DNA of 11,228 bases from JBOHBN01 sp050698355. GTDB taxonomy: Bacteria > Actinomycetota > Actinomycetes > Streptosporangiales > WHST01. A model generated the notes under the pieces. That model was not told where the DNA came from, ran no database searches, and saw only the letters and a list, made by a program, of their open reading frames with translations. Positions 1-5,701 of the stretch are shown piece after piece (position 1 is the first letter of the stretch; each line of letters starts with the position of its first letter). The stretch spans positions 1-11,228 of the forward strand of contig JBOHBN010000136.1 of assembly GCA_050698355.1 (NCBI GenBank), read 5' to 3'. Position numbers and translations under genes: made by a program.

Positions 1-36
1 CCGCAGGTCCTCGTCTTCGTGCTGCTGCCCGTTCAT
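1..36 (-). CDS. Unidentified protein, N-terminal 12 residues only
   Basis: The start of a gene that runs off the left edge. The minus strand reads ATG at 36-34 and encodes MNGQQHEDEDLR, which is acidic and hydrophilic. A GGAGGG Shine-Dalgarno sequence lies at 45-40, a little close (3-4 nt) to this ATG. A second in-frame ATG at 54-52 would add MITGGI and place the GGAGGG inside the gene; I prefer the 36 start because of that ribosome site. Too little is visible to assign a family. The 232 bp upstream, to the phosphatase stop at 269, would carry its promoter; I see only a short GC palindrome there (GGCCCG at 95-100 and CGGGCC at 103-108). Confidence 0.55.
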   Translation of the reverse strand, partial: MNGQQHEDEDLR

Positions 37-268
37 GATCCCTCCGGTGATCATGCCCTTGGCCCATCTCCGGTTGATCACGTTAACCATGAGGGGCCCG
101 GTCGGGCCATCCCAACGGGTGAAACACTGCAAGGGATGACCTCGGTTGGTTACCGCACGGTAGTTGACCGGGCTCACGGGTATGCGCGCGCAAACCGACC
201 GGGGTCGAGTCATCCACCGGACCGCGGGCTCGCCTTTTCGGATGAAGGTGATCAACCAGATCGCACGG

Positions 269-706
269 TCAGTGCTCGTACCGGTCGAAACGGGCGACGT
301 ACCGGCGCTGCCACGGCATCTCCACCGCCCGCGGGTGGTAGTGCTGGCGGACGTAGCCGACGGCCTCGTCCGCGGGTACGCCATCGAGTACGGCGAGACA
401 GGCCAGCGCGGTGCCCGTACGCCCACGGCCTGCACTGCACGCCACTTCGACGCGTTCGGTCCCGGCTCGCCGCAAGAGGTCGACCAGCGCCGCTCGGAAA
501 CCGGCGCGATCGGCGGGCAGCCACCAGTCCGGCCAACGGACCCAGCGCGACGCCCACGAGAACGGTGGCGGACGACTGCCCTGCAGGTACAGCCCGAACG
601 CGGGCAACAGACCACCCGGCAACGGAGCCCGCAAGCCCCGTCCGCGCACCAACAGCCCGGACGGTAACCGCAACACACCGGATGCGGACTCGTCCCAAGG
701 CTCCAC
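269..706 (-). CDS. Cys-based protein tyrosine / dual-specificity phosphatase
   Basis: This 145-residue protein probably removes phosphate from protein Tyr/Ser/Thr residues in the cytoplasm. The P-loop signature C-x5-R is clear: C90-SAGRG-R96, followed by T97-G98. A WPD-type loop sits at W58-P59-D60, whose Asp would be the general acid, so both catalytic elements of the cysteine-phosphatase fold are present. The C-terminal helix region (from about residue 105) is rich in Arg and aromatic residues. I chose the GTG at 706 because the protein then begins MEPWDESASGVLRLPSG, a compact single domain. The reading frame stays open to 949, but that stretch is antisense-like low-quality coding inside the rpf gene. 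No strong Shine-Dalgarno sequence precedes the GTG, so a TTG at 733 is possible. A terminator separates it from the upstream rpf gene, so it probably has its own promoter. Its substrate cannot be told from the sequence. Confidence 0.82.
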   Translation of the reverse strand: MEPWDESASGVLRLPSGLLVRGRGLRAPLPGGLLPAFGLYLQGSRPPPFSWASRWVRWPDWWLPADRAGFRAALVDLLRRAGTERVEVACSAGRGRTGTALACLAVLDGVPADEAVGYVRQHYHPRAVEMPWQRRYVARFDRYEH

Positions 707-739
707 GGGCCGACCGTAGCCCGAGCCTGGCAAGTAAGC

Positions 740-773
740 GGGACCCGCCCGGGTGCGTTCCCGGACGGGCCCC
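740..773 (-). terminator. Hairpin terminator after the rpf-like gene
   Basis: A 14-base stem: left arm 740-753, six-base loop 754-759, right arm 760-773, with two mismatched positions and otherwise G-C pairs. It begins 15 bp beyond the rpf stop codon and lacks a clear U-tract, as is common for GC-rich actinobacterial terminators. It separates the rpf gene from the phosphatase gene. Confidence 0.7.
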
Positions 774-788
774 CTCAGCTGACTGGCG

Positions 789-1421
789 TCAGTGCACGTC
801 GAGGTGGGTTCCCACCTGCAGCGCGTCGGGGTTGCCCCCCACCACGTCGCGGTTCTGCTGCCACAGGGCGTGCCAGCCGCCCGCGACGTCGAACCGGGCC
901 GCGATACCGCTGAGCGTGTCACCCGGCTGGACGGTGTAGCCGCCACCACCGGACGCGTTGCTCCCGCCGCCGGACTCGGCCGCCGCCGGGTTCACGCCCG
1001 GAGAACCACCGGCGTCGGCTGAGCTCAGACCCAACTGGGACGAGCACGACGGCCAGGCACCCCAGCCCTGTGTGTCCAACACCTTCTCGGCGATGGCGAT
1101 CTGCTCGGATCTGCTGGCCTCGTCCGCACGCGGCGCGTACTTCCCACCGCCGAACGCCTTCCAGGTGCTCGCGGAGAACTGCACCCCGCCGTAGTACCCG
1201 TTGCCGGTGTTGATGTGCCAGTTCCCGCCGCTCTCGCACTGGGCGAGCTGGTTCCAGGTCGACCCGGTGGCCGCGTGCGCAGGGGCGGTACCCATAGCCA
1301 GTGCGGGCACGGCTACCGCCGCGGACGCTACGGCCGCCGACTTGATGGCGCCGTTGCGCAGGGCACGACTCGACCGCTTGGGGGCGCGGTGTCTACCCAC
1401 CGTCTTGTTCCGAATAGGCAC
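789..1421 (-). CDS. Secreted resuscitation-promoting factor-like transglycosylase with LysM domain
   Basis: A 210-residue exported muralytic enzyme that should cleave the glycan strands of peptidoglycan, as Rpf-family lysozyme-fold enzymes do in spore germination and exit from dormancy. The order is: basic n-region (1-22), Sec signal peptide with likely cleavage after AHA (residue 50), Rpf catalytic domain (about 53-130), a Gly/Ser/Asn-rich linker (about 136-160), and a LysM peptidoglycan-binding domain (161-208). The catalytic Glu is E63 in the motif QCESGGNW; C62 and C126 match the conserved Rpf disulfide. The family hallmarks NTGNGYYGGVQF (71-82) and WGAWPSC (120-126) are intact. The GTG start at 1421 is supported by AGAGGA at 1437-1432. 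The mRNA leader carries a c-di-AMP riboswitch, linking wall hydrolysis to the nucleotide that reports on turgor and wall status. This resembles the RpfA/SwlA-type hydrolases of Streptomyces; which one is not certain. Confidence 0.93.
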   Translation of the reverse strand: MPIRNKTVGRHRAPKRSSRALRNGAIKSAAVASAAVAVPALAMGTAPAHAATGSTWNQLAQCESGGNWHINTGNGYYGGVQFSASTWKAFGGGKYAPRADEASRSEQIAIAEKVLDTQGWGAWPSCSSQLGLSSADAGGSPGVNPAAAESGGGSNASGGGGYTVQPGDTLSGIAARFDVAGGWHALWQQNRDVVGGNPDALQVGTHLDVH

Positions 1422-1439
1422 GATTGGCCGTTCCTCTCG

Positions 1440-1565
1440 GTGCCTACGGAGTGAGCTGTCGGGTTCGGGCGAGAGGTGTGCCCCGCCGCCGAAGCGGCTT
1501 CACCCCGAGGCCCCGCGGGGCCGTTCCGGGTTCCTCCGTCTCCGCCCGTTCCTTACTCGGGGCAC
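1440..1565 (-). ncRNA. c-di-AMP riboswitch (ydaO-yuaA class)
   Basis: The minus strand upstream of rpf matches the ydaO aptamer closely. In order it contains the GACGGAGGAACC block (about 1545-1534), the GGGTGAAGCCGC block (about 1506-1494), and the long 3' consensus CCGAACCCGACAGCT plus ACTCCGTAGGC (about 1471-1442). The closing P1 helix is visible as GTGCC (1565-1561) pairing with GGCAC (1444-1440), giving a 126-nt aptamer of normal size. It ends three bases before the ribosome-binding site (1437-1432) of the rpf gene. In actinobacteria this class controls cell-wall hydrolase genes, usually lowering expression when c-di-AMP is bound; that is family knowledge, not shown here. Confidence 0.93.
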
Positions 1566-1795
1566 AGCATCGCCGGGGCGGAGTTCGGCAGCGGCGGGGC
1601 TGGGCCGCATCAGGGGCAACACGGCCGCGACCGACGCTAAGCGCGATCGGTTCGTGATCAAAAAGCGATCATGACGTGATCGGACAAGGCGTGCAGGACT
1701 GTGTGCGTAGCGCTGAACACTGCCGTTGTATTTCAGTCCCACTCCAGCCCCGCACGCCCCCGTGGGAAGTCGGCACCCTTCTCAACCGCGGCAAA
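1566..1795. other. Intergenic region between riboswitch and protease gene
   Basis: These 230 bp hold no convincing gene. They contain the possible rpf promoter and, downstream of the protease stop, only weak hairpins: GGACTG (1696-1701) with CAGTCC (1734-1739), enclosing GTGT/ACAC arms, and CACG (1753-1756) with CGTG (1761-1764). None has a U-tract or the strength of the terminators seen elsewhere in the window. Confidence 0.5.
1634..1661 (-). promoter_or_regulatory. Possible promoter for the riboswitch-rpf transcript
   Basis: On the minus strand TTGATC (1661-1656) and TAGCGT (1639-1634) are separated by 16 bp, resembling the -35 and -10 boxes of an actinobacterial housekeeping promoter. Transcription would start near 1627, about 60 nt before the aptamer. 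The match is weak. The surrounding DNA is GATC-rich (TGATCA at 1655-1660, GATCATGA at 1667-1674). Confidence 0.3.
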
Positions 1796-2848
1796 TCAGC
1801 CGATGGTGACGTCGTACGCCTGCAGCGCCTCCTCGACCGGCTGGAAGAAGGTCTGTCCGCCCGACGTGCAGTCACCGCTGCCGCCGGAGGTGAGGCCGTA
1901 CGCCGTGCTCCCGCTGTACAGCGGACCGCCGCTGTCTCCGGGCTCAGCGCAGACGTTGGTCTTGATCAGGCCGCTGACGGTCCCCTGCTGGTACTGCACG
2001 GTGGCGTCGAGCCCGGTCACCTCGCCGTCCTGGACGCCCGTCGTACTGCCGCGACGGGTCACCGTCTGGCCGACGGTCGGCGCACCGGCACTGTCGATCG
2101 GCTGGCTCCCGACCGCCGACGGGTAGTCGGTGTAACCGCTCGTGTAGTCCACGATGGCGAAGTCGTTGCCGGGGAACTGGCTGTCGACCGTGTCACCGAG
2201 CGCCACCTGCCCGGCGCGGTCCTCGGTCCACGACGGCTCCGCGTTGCCGCAGTGGCCCGCGGTCAGGAACGCGTGCTTGCTGGGGTCGTTGTTGTAGACA
2301 ACGTTGAAGCCCAACGAGCAACGGTGCCCGCTGCCGAAGATCGCGTCGCCGCCGGTGATCTTCGTACGGTAGACGCCGGGAATCTTGCGCATCGTCACCT
2401 TGTCGCCGAACCGCTCGGTCGCCGCCTTCACCTTGTGCAGCTCGGCGCGCGTCACGGTGCTGTCCGTGGTGACGGTCACGGCGTTGCGCTTCGGGTCGAC
2501 CGACCACGAGGTGCCCTCAACCAAGCCGGCATCGTCGATGGCGCTCTTCACCGAGGAGAGCTGCTTGGCGCTGTAGTCGACGATGCGTGGTTTCGCGCCC
2601 GCGTCCCGTACGGCATCCGCGGCATCGCGGTTCGTGACGTTCACGACCGGCGACTTCGTGCCGGCGTCGATATAGACGCCAGCGGTCTTCTTCGGGCCGA
2701 GCCGCTTGGCGAGGGCCGTTGCCTTGGCCGGGCCGGCACTCTGCGACGCTGGTGCCGCATTGGCCGCCGGCGCACCGGCCAGGGCGGCGACGAGCGCCGG
2801 CACCCCCGCGGTCGCGAGCGCCGTCACCGCAGACTTCCTGATTTTCAC
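1796..2848 (-). CDS. Secreted streptogrisin/alpha-lytic-type S1 serine protease (pre-pro-enzyme)
   Basis: A 350-residue exported endopeptidase of the chymotrypsin fold, made with a cleavable propeptide that acts as an intramolecular foldase in this family. The parts are a signal peptide (1-31, ending AANA), a propeptide (about 32-163) and the mature enzyme starting ITGGDAIFGS (164 onward, about 187 residues). The catalytic triad is His199 (TAGHCG), Asp229 (GNDFAIVDY) and Ser306 (EPGDSGGP). C177/C200 and C300/C327 match the two family disulfides. I start at the GTG at 2848, where GGGAGG (2860-2855) lies 6 nt upstream and the protein begins with a normal signal peptide; the 57 codons further upstream have no signal-like or coding character. 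The S1 pocket region (GLTSGGSGDC) suggests preference for large hydrophobic residues, like streptogrisin B, but this is inference. A propeptide-like gene lies divergently upstream. Confidence 0.94.
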   Translation of the reverse strand: MKIRKSAVTALATAGVPALVAALAGAPAANAAPASQSAGPAKATALAKRLGPKKTAGVYIDAGTKSPVVNVTNRDAADAVRDAGAKPRIVDYSAKQLSSVKSAIDDAGLVEGTSWSVDPKRNAVTVTTDSTVTRAELHKVKAATERFGDKVTMRKIPGVYRTKITGGDAIFGSGHRCSLGFNVVYNNDPSKHAFLTAGHCGNAEPSWTEDRAGQVALGDTVDSQFPGNDFAIVDYTSGYTDYPSAVGSQPIDSAGAPTVGQTVTRRGSTTGVQDGEVTGLDATVQYQQGTVSGLIKTNVCAEPGDSGGPLYSGSTAYGLTSGGSGDCTSGGQTFFQPVEEALQAYDVTIG

Positions 2849-3156
2849 CGGTGGCCTCCCGGGGCAAGAGGTGGCGGATATGGAATTGTTACCGGGCGGT
2901 GACTTTTTCAACGGCCACGCTCGGGTGTCAATGTGGAACTGGTCGAGTAAGACCGAGGGTGCACGGTACGCAGCGTGATGCTGCAATTTCTCTGCGCAAC
3001 GGCGTACGGTCGGCGACATGGGAATTGCGCTCGTAGCAGCGGAAAGTCTTTATCATGGTTCCCCACACGTTGCTGCGGTATTGGGGTTTTTGAGCGGCCG
3101 TACCGGCACGATGGTTACGCATAGCAACTGCCGTGGGCATGGAACGGGAGCCGGTT
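2849..3156. other. Divergent intergenic region: protease / propeptide-like gene
   Basis: These 308 bp contain no gene I can support and are more A/T-rich than the flanks. For the protease, the minus strand carries a perfect TTGACA at 2931-2926, a good -35 box, but the region 16-18 bp downstream is only a run of A residues, so the -10 is unclear. For the plus-strand gene, TATCAT at about 3052-3057 is a 5/6 match to a -10 box without an obvious -35. No clear operator palindrome was found. Confidence 0.5.
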
Positions 3157-3558
3157 ATGGGTGATACCGACGCGGCGACGGCCTACGCCGCCACGCAACC
3201 CGGGTTCGGCGGCACCTACATCGACGGCGACGTGTTGGTGGTGCTGTTCACCGAGGACGTGAAACGACACGAACACGCGCTTCGCACCGTCGTCGAGCAT
3301 CCCGAGCACCTGGTGGTGCGCGCGACATCACGGACCGTCGCGGACGTACGGGAGTCGGCCGCGCGGGTCCGGCACCGCGTGCTCGGCTCCGGCGACGCGA
3401 CCGACGTCAGCTCGGTCAGTGTCGCTGTCCACGCGGGTGAGTTCGTGGTCGAGGTCGGGCTCGACCCGCACACCGACGAGCGCGAGGAGCAGGTACGCGA
3501 CGCGGCACGCCCCGACCCGGTAGTCGTCCGGCCGCAGCCACACCCGCGCACGTTGTAG
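3157..3558 (+). CDS. Small protein resembling an S1-protease propeptide, without a protease domain
   Basis: A 133-residue protein of no named family that I recognise. Its pattern follows the propeptide of the divergent protease: G-T-Y-I-D at 19-23 (G-V-Y-I-D at 57-61 of the protease precursor), then a strand, a helix of charged residues (about 34-46), VVRATSRTVADVRESAARV (53-71, against a Y-S-x-K-Q-L-S-S-V-K helix), the strands SVSVAVHAGEFVVEVGL (86-102), a helix (about 105-118) and a final VVVRPQP strand. There is no signal peptide, no membrane segment and no catalytic triad. The ATG at 3157 is preceded by GGGAG (3146-3150) at 6 nt; upstream GTG (3133) and ATG (3139) lack this support. Codon use is strongly G/C at third positions, as in the neighbours. 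It may be cotranscribed with the AIM24 gene 35 bp downstream. The similarity is read by eye and could reflect fold only. Confidence 0.68.
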   Translation: MGDTDAATAYAATQPGFGGTYIDGDVLVVLFTEDVKRHEHALRTVVEHPEHLVVRATSRTVADVRESAARVRHRVLGSGDATDVSSVSVAVHAGEFVVEVGLDPHTDEREEQVRDAARPDPVVVRPQPHPRTL

Positions 3559-3570
3559 CCCGTGTACGGT

Positions 3571-3590
3571 CTCTCCAGACGAGGGGAGAG
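3571..3590 (+). promoter_or_regulatory. Hairpin covering the ribosome-binding site of the AIM24 gene
   Basis: CTCTCC (3571-3576) is the exact inverse of GGAGAG (3585-3590), with an eight-base loop. The right arm overlaps the purine-rich Shine-Dalgarno sequence (3583-3590) of the gene starting at 3594. In mRNA this 6-bp helix could hide the ribosome site. Short inverted repeats arise by chance in such DNA, so this is tentative. Confidence 0.3.
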
Positions 3591-3593
3591 CGA

Positions 3594-4310
3594 GTGCGCA
3601 GCGACATCTTCTCGGCGGAACACACGGTGCAGCCGCCGACGCGGGCCGGCATGAGCCTGCAGAACCCGTACTGCGTCAGGTACGCGGTGGACGGGTCGGT
3701 TCACGCCAAGCAGGGAGCGATGGTGGCGTACCGCGGCAACCTGCAACTGCAGGTCAAGGGCCAGGGCGCCAAGAACTTCCTCAAGCGCGCGGTCACCGGC
3801 GAGGGCGTCGCGCTGATGGAGGCGCAGGGACGCGGCGAGATCTGGTTCGCCGACACCGCGAAGAACGTCTTCATCCTCGCGCTGGACCCCGGCGACGGGC
3901 TCTCGGTGAGCGGGCAGAGCGTGCTCTGCTTCGACTCCTCGCTGAACTACGACATCCGGCTGGTCAAGGGCGCCGGCATGGTCGGCGGCGGACTGTTCAA
4001 CTGCGTCTTCGACGGCCAGGGGTCGGTGGCAATCACCGCGCATGGCGAGCCGATGGTGATCCCTGTCGGGCCGGACGCGCCGGTCCTCGTCGACACCGAC
4101 GCGGTCATCGCCTGGTCGGCGTCGCTGCAGACCTCGGTGCACCGCTCGGAGGGGCTCAAGTCGTTCCTCAAGGGTGGCTCGGGGGAACTGTTCCAGCTCG
4201 TACTGCAGGGCCAGGGGTTTGTGCTCGTACAGCCCAGCGAGGGATTCCCGACCCCGGTGTCCGACGGCAAGAGCGGCGGCGGCATCGGCGAGCTCTTCAG
4301 CGGGTCCTGA
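3594..4310 (+). CDS. AIM24 family protein (DUF124)
   Basis: A 238-residue protein of the AIM24/DUF124 family, built of repeated beta strands. The visible signs are PYCVRYAVDGSVHAKQGAMVAYRGNLQL (about 24-51), the Gly-rich turn VKGQGAKNFLKRAVTGEG (about 54-71), AQGRGEIWFADTAKNVFIL (about 77-95), and the late GSGELFQLVLQGQGFVLVQPSEG (about 201-223). Together these are the standard layout of the family at about its usual length. No signal peptide or membrane segment is visible, so it is probably cytoplasmic or peripheral. Its biochemical role in bacteria is unknown; the yeast mitochondrial homologue affects inner-membrane organisation. The GTG start at 3594 follows a GGGGAGAG ribosome site (3583-3590) at 3 nt. 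It lies 35 bp after the propeptide-like gene and 48 bp before the TetR gene, all on the same strand. Confidence 0.88.
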   Translation: MRSDIFSAEHTVQPPTRAGMSLQNPYCVRYAVDGSVHAKQGAMVAYRGNLQLQVKGQGAKNFLKRAVTGEGVALMEAQGRGEIWFADTAKNVFILALDPGDGLSVSGQSVLCFDSSLNYDIRLVKGAGMVGGGLFNCVFDGQGSVAITAHGEPMVIPVGPDAPVLVDTDAVIAWSASLQTSVHRSEGLKSFLKGGSGELFQLVLQGQGFVLVQPSEGFPTPVSDGKSGGGIGELFSGS

Positions 4311-4358
4311 CGCGGTCTCCTAGCTGACCCGCAGCCGGGTGTGTGCAAAGATCTGGTA

Positions 4359-4973
4359 ATGGATGCGGTCGGCGAAGCCACCCCGGTGGGCCGCCGGGAA
4401 CGCAAGAAGCGCGCGACCCGCGAGGCGTTGCAGGACGCGGCGCTGCGGCTCGCGCTGGCGCGCGGCCCGGAGAACGTGACGATCGAGGCGATCTGCGAGG
4501 AAGCCGACGTCGCCCAGCGCACGTTCTTCAACCACTTCTCCGGCAAGGACGAGGCCCTCGCGGGCGGCCCGCCGATCCCGGGGCCCGAGGCGTGGGATGA
4601 CCTGGCTGCCGGCGGTACGGGCAACCTCTGGGACGACATCCACGCACGGTTCCGGGCGTGCGCGGAGCAGCTCGAGGAGAGCCGCGAGGAGCTGCTCGCG
4701 CGCCGGCAGCTGGTGGAGCAGTACCCGCCGCTGCTGCCGCGGAAGCTGGCACAGTTCGCCGAGTCGGAGCACGCGCTCGCCGCGGCGGTCGCCGCGCGCA
4801 GCGGCACCGACCCCGAGCTGGACGCGTACCCCCAGCTCGTGGCCGGTATGGCGGTGACCACCATGCGCGTGGCCATGCGGCGGTGGACGCTCTCCAGCGG
4901 CGAGCGCCCGCTCGCGCAGTACGTCGACGAGGCGTTCGACCTCGTCAGCCGCACGCCACTAGGTGGTCACTGA
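4359..4973 (+). CDS. TetR/AcrR-family transcriptional regulator
   Basis: A 204-residue repressor-type regulator. The N-terminal three-helix DNA-binding domain spans about 12-58: RRERKKRATREALQDAALRLALARGPENVTIEAICEEADVAQRTFFNHF. The turn and recognition helix V-A-Q-R-T-F-F-N-H-F are typical for TetR proteins. The remainder is a helical ligand-binding and dimer domain of ordinary length. I start at ATG 4359; a GTG at 4341 would add six residues. Neither has a clear ribosome site, so translation may be leaderless or weak. The gene converges on the efflux operon and its stop overlaps that operon's last gene by 15 bp. It is the only regulator in the window, and a palindromic array upstream of the transporter is the likeliest target. 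A TGCAAA sequence (4344-4349) at its own start hints at autoregulation. Ligand unknown. Confidence 0.9.
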   Translation: MDAVGEATPVGRRERKKRATREALQDAALRLALARGPENVTIEAICEEADVAQRTFFNHFSGKDEALAGGPPIPGPEAWDDLAAGGTGNLWDDIHARFRACAEQLEESREELLARRQLVEQYPPLLPRKLAQFAESEHALAAAVAARSGTDPELDAYPQLVAGMAVTTMRVAMRRWTLSSGERPLAQYVDEAFDLVSRTPLGGH

Positions 4974-5237
4974 CGGCTCGTCGGCGGTGGGCACCTCGTC
5001 GGCGCGCCGGCTTGCGAGCGCGTGTAGCGCTCCCGCGGCGAAGAGCACGAGCGCGACGAAGGCGAGCCCGACCAGGCCCACGCCGACGAAGAAGCCGACG
5101 GTCGTGCCGGTCGTCCAGTCCGCGCCGTCGGGCTGGTATCCGACGAGGAACGGCGCCACCATCAGCCACCCGCCGCCGAGCAGCGCGACGACGAGCGCGA
5201 TGACGCCCAGCCTGTCCATGGCGTTCACCGTACGCAC
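4959..5237 (-). CDS. Small two-helix membrane protein of the efflux operon (paralogue of the 5243-5701 protein)
   Basis: A 92-residue protein of no family I recognise. It has two hydrophobic helices (about 10-32 and 46-72) joined by a short loop with the motif P29-F-x2-G-x-Q35-P-x-G-x-D40-W41. The same motif and helix layout occur in the gene directly upstream, so the two are diverged duplicates. The C-terminus (76-92) is charged and lacks the proline-rich tail of its partner. I start at GTG 5237 because GGGGAG (5251-5246) lies 8 nt before it; GTG 5228 and ATG 5219 are alternatives that leave the helices intact. It begins 5 bp after the upstream stop, and its end overlaps the convergent TetR gene by 15 bp. 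It is probably an accessory or modulatory membrane component of the transporter operon; the role is inference. Confidence 0.75.
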   Translation of the reverse strand: MRTVNAMDRLGVIALVVALLGGGWLMVAPFLVGYQPDGADWTTGTTVGFFVGVGLVGLAFVALVLFAAGALHALASRRADEVPTADEPSVTT

Positions 5238-5242
5238 GAGTA

Positions 5243-5701
5243 CTACTCCCCTCTCCCGGCGTCGGCGCCGGTGCTGCCGTACACGCGCCGGCTCGGCGCC
5301 GATGGCGCGCCCGTCGCGCCGTTCGCCGGCGGCCGGTCGCGGTTCATGTCGTCGCTGAGCGCGGCGATGAGCGGTGCGAGCAGCTCGCGCAGCTCGCTGG
5401 AGCCGGACGCCGGTTCGGCCGGCGGTGGCCCGGCCGGTGCCGGCGGCGCGTGCTGTGGCCTGACCCGCGTGTGCACGATGCCGGCGTCCACCAGGTGCTG
5501 GCGGATCGCGAGGACGAACGCGACCAGTCCGACCAGCCCTACGACGCCGAGCCCGATGCCGCTCCAGACATCGGTCATCGTCTCGTCGCTCCAGTCCTTG
5601 CCGGACGGCTGGATGCCGAGTGCGAACGGGGCGAGCACGAGCCACAGCCCGGTGAGCAGAACCACAGTGGCGGCTATGGCACCGGCAAGTCGTCTCGTCA
5701 T
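5243..5701 (-). CDS. Small membrane protein with proline-rich cytoplasmic tail, in the efflux operon
   Basis: A 152-residue protein of no named family I recognise. Two hydrophobic helices (about 5-28 and 45-67) flank a loop with P25-F-x2-G-x-Q31-P-x-G-x-D36-W37, matching its downstream paralogue. A third part, absent from the paralogue, is a Pro/Ala-rich linker (about 82-100), a short amphipathic helix SSELRELLAPLIAALSDDM (101-119) and a disordered C-terminus. The ATG at 5701 overlaps the transporter stop in an ATGA junction (5701-5698), so translation is very likely coupled to it; AAGGGA in the 3' end of the transporter gene serves as ribosome site. The helix in the tail could mediate protein contacts. 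Coupling implies that it is needed in proportion to the transporter, but no direct function can be read. Confidence 0.82.
   Translation of the reverse strand: MTRRLAGAIAATVVLLTGLWLVLAPFALGIQPSGKDWSDETMTDVWSGIGLGVVGLVGLVAFVLAIRQHLVDAGIVHTRVRPQHAPPAPAGPPPAEPASGSSELRELLAPLIAALSDDMNRDRPPANGATGAPSAPSRRVYGSTGADAGRGE

Noticed and set aside
95..108. Terminator at GGCCCG-GT-CGGGCC
   Set aside because: The loop of two bases is too tight, there is no U-tract, and it lies in the probable promoter region of the left-edge gene.
19..939. Plus-strand reading frame across the phosphatase and the start of the window
   Set aside because: Its Arg/Pro/Thr-rich product has no domain and it covers the C-x5-R phosphatase and the terminator at 740-773.
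1676..2902. Plus-strand reading frame (408 codons) opposite the serine protease
   Set aside because: Antisense shadow: the minus strand has an intact signal peptide, propeptide and catalytic triad.
3216..4142. Minus-strand frame opposite the propeptide-like and AIM24 genes
   Set aside because: It crosses two well-supported plus-strand genes with their own ribosome sites, and its translation is His/Arg/Asp-rich noise.
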